A stretch of DNA of 64,000 bases from Welwitschia mirabilis (lineage: Eukaryota > Gnetophyta > Gnetopsida > Welwitschiales): assembly GCA_051453625.1 (NCBI GenBank), contig JBOZIK010000001.1:122867902-122931901 (forward strand), in the 5' to 3' direction. Both the position numbers and the translations under genes were made by a program. Each line of letters begins with the position of its first letter. Positions within the stretch are counted from its first letter, which is position 1. The notes below the pieces were generated by a model. The model saw nothing but the letters and a program-made list of their open reading frames with translations, searched no databases and was not told the origin of the DNA. Below, piece by piece: positions 60,819-64,000 of the stretch.

Positions 60819-62060
60819 AAAATTTTTATCCTATGATTAATGCATTTGTCAACATATCTTTAAGGGTTGATTGGGATTTATTCAAGAGATCAACCTTAGT
60901 CTCTTTAATTTTCTTCTTTGTATTTAATAATGTCCTTAGAGTTTTCTATGTTTCATGCCTTTTTAGAGGCAAAGAAATTTCTATTTCTGTAGTGCTATTT
61001 TTATTTAGGATTTATTTTAGTAGGGTACCTTTGTTTTCATTATTCTTTATTTTTATATGAATCTTAAGTGTTTTTAGTGTTTGATTCACTGGTAGGATAC
61101 CATTGTCATCTAAGTTTGATTTCTTGTCCTTTTCTTTTTAAAATTATCCTTTTTTTTTATTCTTTTAACCCTTTAAATGTGTTTTTATTAAAGTATGCCT
61201 CCTATTCTTTTCTCTTTTTCATTTTGCATTCATCTTTCATGTGACCTAGCTTACCATAAAGTTGTAACACAGCTTCCTTTTCATCCTTTAGAAGTTGTTC
61301 CTTTTGAGAATAGTAGTATTTGATAATTTTATTTCTACATGTTCATCCTAAGGGCCTTTTATTCCCATAAACCTTACATGGTGTTGAAATTTTTTCTATA
61401 TTCCACATATAGGACTTTGGAACTCCACTGTTATTTTAAATGGCTTTGTTTTATTTTTTCTATGTTCTAGAAAGTGGACCAAATACAAAATCTCACTAGA
61501 ACACATTAAGATGTTTGAGTTGTTATCCTCTTAATCCTAATCAAGGCCCAAAAATTCTTGTAATACCTTCCAGTATGTTACCTTCCCAAAATGCAATAGG
61601 AAAGTTTAGTATCTGTACCCAAACTGGTACATTATCACAGAAGGTTTTGTCATATTAAGCCCTCAATTTTTAAGAGGCTAAGGCTAGCTCGTTTGTTCCT
61701 AAGAATCATAGCTTATTTTTAATGATCTTAACTTTGTCCTATGTGAAGTAAATGTAAAATAGAAATAGTCCCTCCGACATTACTACAACCTCTATTTATC
61801 CTATTCTCATCCATTTTGACACTACCCAAGAATTGGACAAGGTCTAACCTAAGGTACGAACCAACAGAAATGAATCTGCTTAAAAGACAATTTTTAAATT
61901 TTGATTTAACTTTAGAACATACCTCATCTAGGATATTAAACATTAAGATCTAGCCTTAGATATATGAAATAGCTTCTTAAGAAGAAGCCATTATAGGCTA
62001 GGATGGTTGCCATACCTTCCTAGCACTGCTACCTCCTTTGTAGCCACCACCTCCATACAA
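60818..62060 (-). pseudogene. LINE A: ORF1 (DUF4283-like and zinc-knuckle protein)
   Basis: Minus strand: an open stretch at 61,728-61,943 (FLGSVKMDENRINRGCSN) leads to VPVWVQILNFPIAFWEGN (61,577-61,630), the (I/V)PVWV...LP...W block of the DUF4283 domain of plant LINE ORF1 proteins. A decayed zinc knuckle, YGKLGHMKDECK (61,236-61,262), follows; its first two cysteines are lost. The C-terminal STLKDMLTNALI lies directly before the endonuclease start. ORF1 proteins bind the LINE RNA. The 5' end at ~62,060 abuts the truncated 3' end of LINE B. Confidence 0.82.
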
Positions 62061-62067
62061 CACCTTC

Positions 62068-64000
62068 TAATGCTAAATTTCCTCTAGCTCGTGCATTAGA
62101 TCTTCACTTTTAATGTTGAAGTTCACTCTATCTTTCTTGACCTAGGCCCTAAGTCTCATTTTTAGCTGATTAGAGGCCCTTACAAAGAACATATAAGGAT
62201 TAGTTCTATCATATTTGCTTCATATTTCTTGCATCAGCACCTCTAAGATTTCTCTATTTAACTAGTACCTATGCAATTTAAAAATGTTATGGCAATGTGA
62301 CTTTGTCTCCATTTGTAGAGGAATAGGTCTATGATCAAAACCTATCCTACAAAAACCTCTTAGGTAAAAATTAATAGTCCTTCCTAGTATTTAGGCCCTA
62401 TTAATTCTTTTATAAATCTTANNNNNNNNNNNNNNNNNNNNNNNNNNNNNNNNNNNNNNNNNNNNNNNNNNNNNNNNNNNNNNNNNNNNNNNNNNNNNNN
62501 NNNNNNNNNNNNNNNNNNNNNGTAAAAATTAATAGTCCTTCCTAGTATTTCGGCCCTATTAATTCTTTTATAAATCTTATTGATATGCCTTCTTTCGTTA
62601 GATTAAGTAAACTTATTATTAAAAAAGTCCATATCATATATTTCTTTTTCCTAGGATATTTAAATATACACGTTAACTTCATATTTGTTTTAATGTCTAC
62701 TACTCAATTTCTCCCACCTATGAAGACACTGATTAAAGTCCCTTATGACTTCTCAGTAATGGTTTCTATATCTTCTTATCAAATCTTAAAGGCTCCAAAA
62801 CTTTATTTGATGATTTTAACGGTTATAAAAATTAGTTAAGATCATATCATTCAACTAGAGAGTAATGTCCTAATTATTGGTTTTTGGCATTTTATAAGGT
62901 AATTTACTATCAATAATTAAACCCACTAATCTACTTGTACTTGTCATTCAAATGCGCTACTAATCCTTTGGAGGTATTCAGAGCTTCTCAAATAATAATT
63001 TTATTTCTTAAATTCAAAATCAATTCCCTTCCCATCTTCGATTAGATAAAATGGGGATTTCTTCTTGGAGGATGTCCTCATCCCTCTTATATTCTAAGAT
63101 AAAATAATCATTAAATTTGTATTCTATGATTAATGTATTTGTTAATCATGTCTTTGAGGGTTGACTGGAACTTATTCAAGAGATTAATCTCAGTTTCTCT
63201 GAATCTCTTCTATGTATTTGATACTGTCCTTATAGGGTTCTATGTTTCATGCCGTTTTAGAGAGGAAGAAATTTCTATTTCTATAGTGCTATCTTTATTT
63301 AGGATTTATTTTAGTAAGGCACTTTTGTTTTGATTATTCTTTCCTTTTTTATGGATCGTAAGTGTTTTTAGTGTTTGATTCATTGACAGGGCACTGGTCA
63401 CTGTTGTTATCTAAGTTTAATTTCTTGTCCTTTGCTTTTTACAATTTTCTTTCTTTATCTATAAAGTCTTTTAACCCTTTAAATATGTTTTGTTTAAAGG
63501 ATTTCTCCTTTTCTTTAATGATTCGTTTCTCTTTTTCATTCTTGATTCAACTTTACACCACCTAGTTTACCATAGAAGTTGCAATTCATCTTTCTTCTTG
63601 TCCTTTAGAATTTGTTCCTTTTGATAATAATTACATTTGATAATTTTATTTTTGTGTGTTCATCCCAAGGGCCTTTTATTTCTACAAATCTTATAAGGTG
63701 TTGAAATTTTTTAATATTCCATGTACCAGGATTTGAAACTTCACTTGAATTTTAAGTAGATCTATTTTATTTTTTATGTGTTCAAGAAAGTGGAGTAAAT
63801 ACAAAATCTTACTAAAACACATTTAGCTACTCTAGCTATCATTCTCTTAATCCTAATCTAGGCCCAAAAATTCTTGCAATCTCCTCCAATAGGTTACCTT
63901 TTCAAAATGCAATAGGAAAGTTCAGTATCCATACCCAAATTGGTACATTATCAAAGAGGTTTTTATCATATTAAGCCCTTAGTTTCTGGGGAGTTAAGAT
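62068..64000 (-). pseudogene. LINE B: second tandem copy (ORF1 plus endonuclease), runs off the window
   Basis: Sequence from 62,068 to the window end repeats 59,925-61,690 at an offset of ~2.14 kb once the 158-bp assembly artefact at 62,364-62,579 is removed. Minus-strand landmarks: VPIWVWILNFPIAF (63,904-63,948), knuckle remnant CNFYGKLG (about 63,555-63,580), MIILS.NIRGMRTSSKKKSPF (from 63,111), RDFNQCLH (62,729-62,743; GDFN with Gly to Arg) and a late-endonuclease region. It stops at 62,068, just after the endonuclease, with no RT. The zinc-knuckle His is Gly here. Plus-strand ORFs 62,585-62,839 and 63,133-63,565 are antisense shadows. Confidence 0.85.
62364..62579. other. 100-N gap flanked by a 58-bp duplicate
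   Basis: N at 62,422-62,521. Bases 62,364-62,421 recur at 62,522-62,579 with one difference (tttaggccc versus tttcggccc). LINE A has no such duplication at the matching place (~60,220-60,280), which confirms an artefact. Confidence 0.96.

Noticed and set aside
60292-61060. Plus-strand ORFs at 60,292 and 60,833 that resemble those at 62,585 and 63,133
   Set aside because: Similarity between the pairs looks like conservation but simply follows from the tandem duplication; the real coding strand is minus (LINE endonuclease and ORF1).

Overview
This window is nuclear DNA from a flowering plant. It is very AT-rich (roughly 70-75% A+T by eye, not computed) and reads as old, decayed repeat DNA. I find no intact protein-coding gene, no recognisable tRNA gene, no CRISPR array and no bacterial operon. 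Everything identifiable is a mutated transposable-element coding region, an LTR, a tandem repeat, a plastid-DNA fragment or an assembly gap. Recognisable motifs carry many changes of the C-to-T / G-to-A type, as expected for DNA that was methylated and silenced for a long time.

Layout. 1-2.7 kb: minus-strand copy A of a promoter-bearing repeat family, interrupted by a 520-bp gap. 2.8-5.1 kb: minus-strand gag and protease of a truncated Ty3/gypsy (Athila/Tat-like) element, with LTR-like DNA to about 7.1 kb. 7.1-12.5 kb: AT-rich remnants, including two possible tRNA-Met primer-binding sites. 12.5-14.8 kb: a 3 x 42-bp tandem repeat, then a minisatellite of about 18-19 units of ~90 bp. 14.8-20.7 kb: featureless AT-rich DNA.

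20,725-34,679 is the main structure: a near-complete minus-strand Ty3/gypsy element of ~14 kb. It has two LTRs, a polypurine tract, a possible decayed target-site duplication, gag, protease, RT, RNase H and integrase, plus a decayed ~900-codon extra ORF with a coiled-coil part between integrase and the 3' LTR. A ~233-bp piece of plastid 16S rRNA lies inside its 3' LTR and is absent from its 5' LTR. 34.7-43.9 kb: AT-rich DNA with one 2 x 191-bp duplication and one short GC-richer island. 44.0-47.4 kb: copy B of the promoter-bearing family. 48.3-49.3 kb: plus-strand LINE reverse transcriptase. 49.2-51.1 kb: a tandem array of a LINE-derived ~560-bp segment with a CT-rich microsatellite. 53.8-55.2 kb: minus-strand LINE reverse transcriptase. 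55.6-59.4 kb: copy C of the family. 59.5-64.0 kb: a minus-strand LINE (ORF1, endonuclease, start of RT) whose ORF1-endonuclease segment is tandemly duplicated with a ~2.14-kb period.

Eleven runs of N are present. Seven are exactly 100 bases; six of those are flanked on both sides by the same 16-65-bp sequence, so they look like unmerged contig overlaps rather than missing DNA. Nothing here forms a working pathway. The interest lies in the layered history: retroelement insertion, a later plastid-DNA insertion, tandem amplification of element pieces and prolonged base decay.
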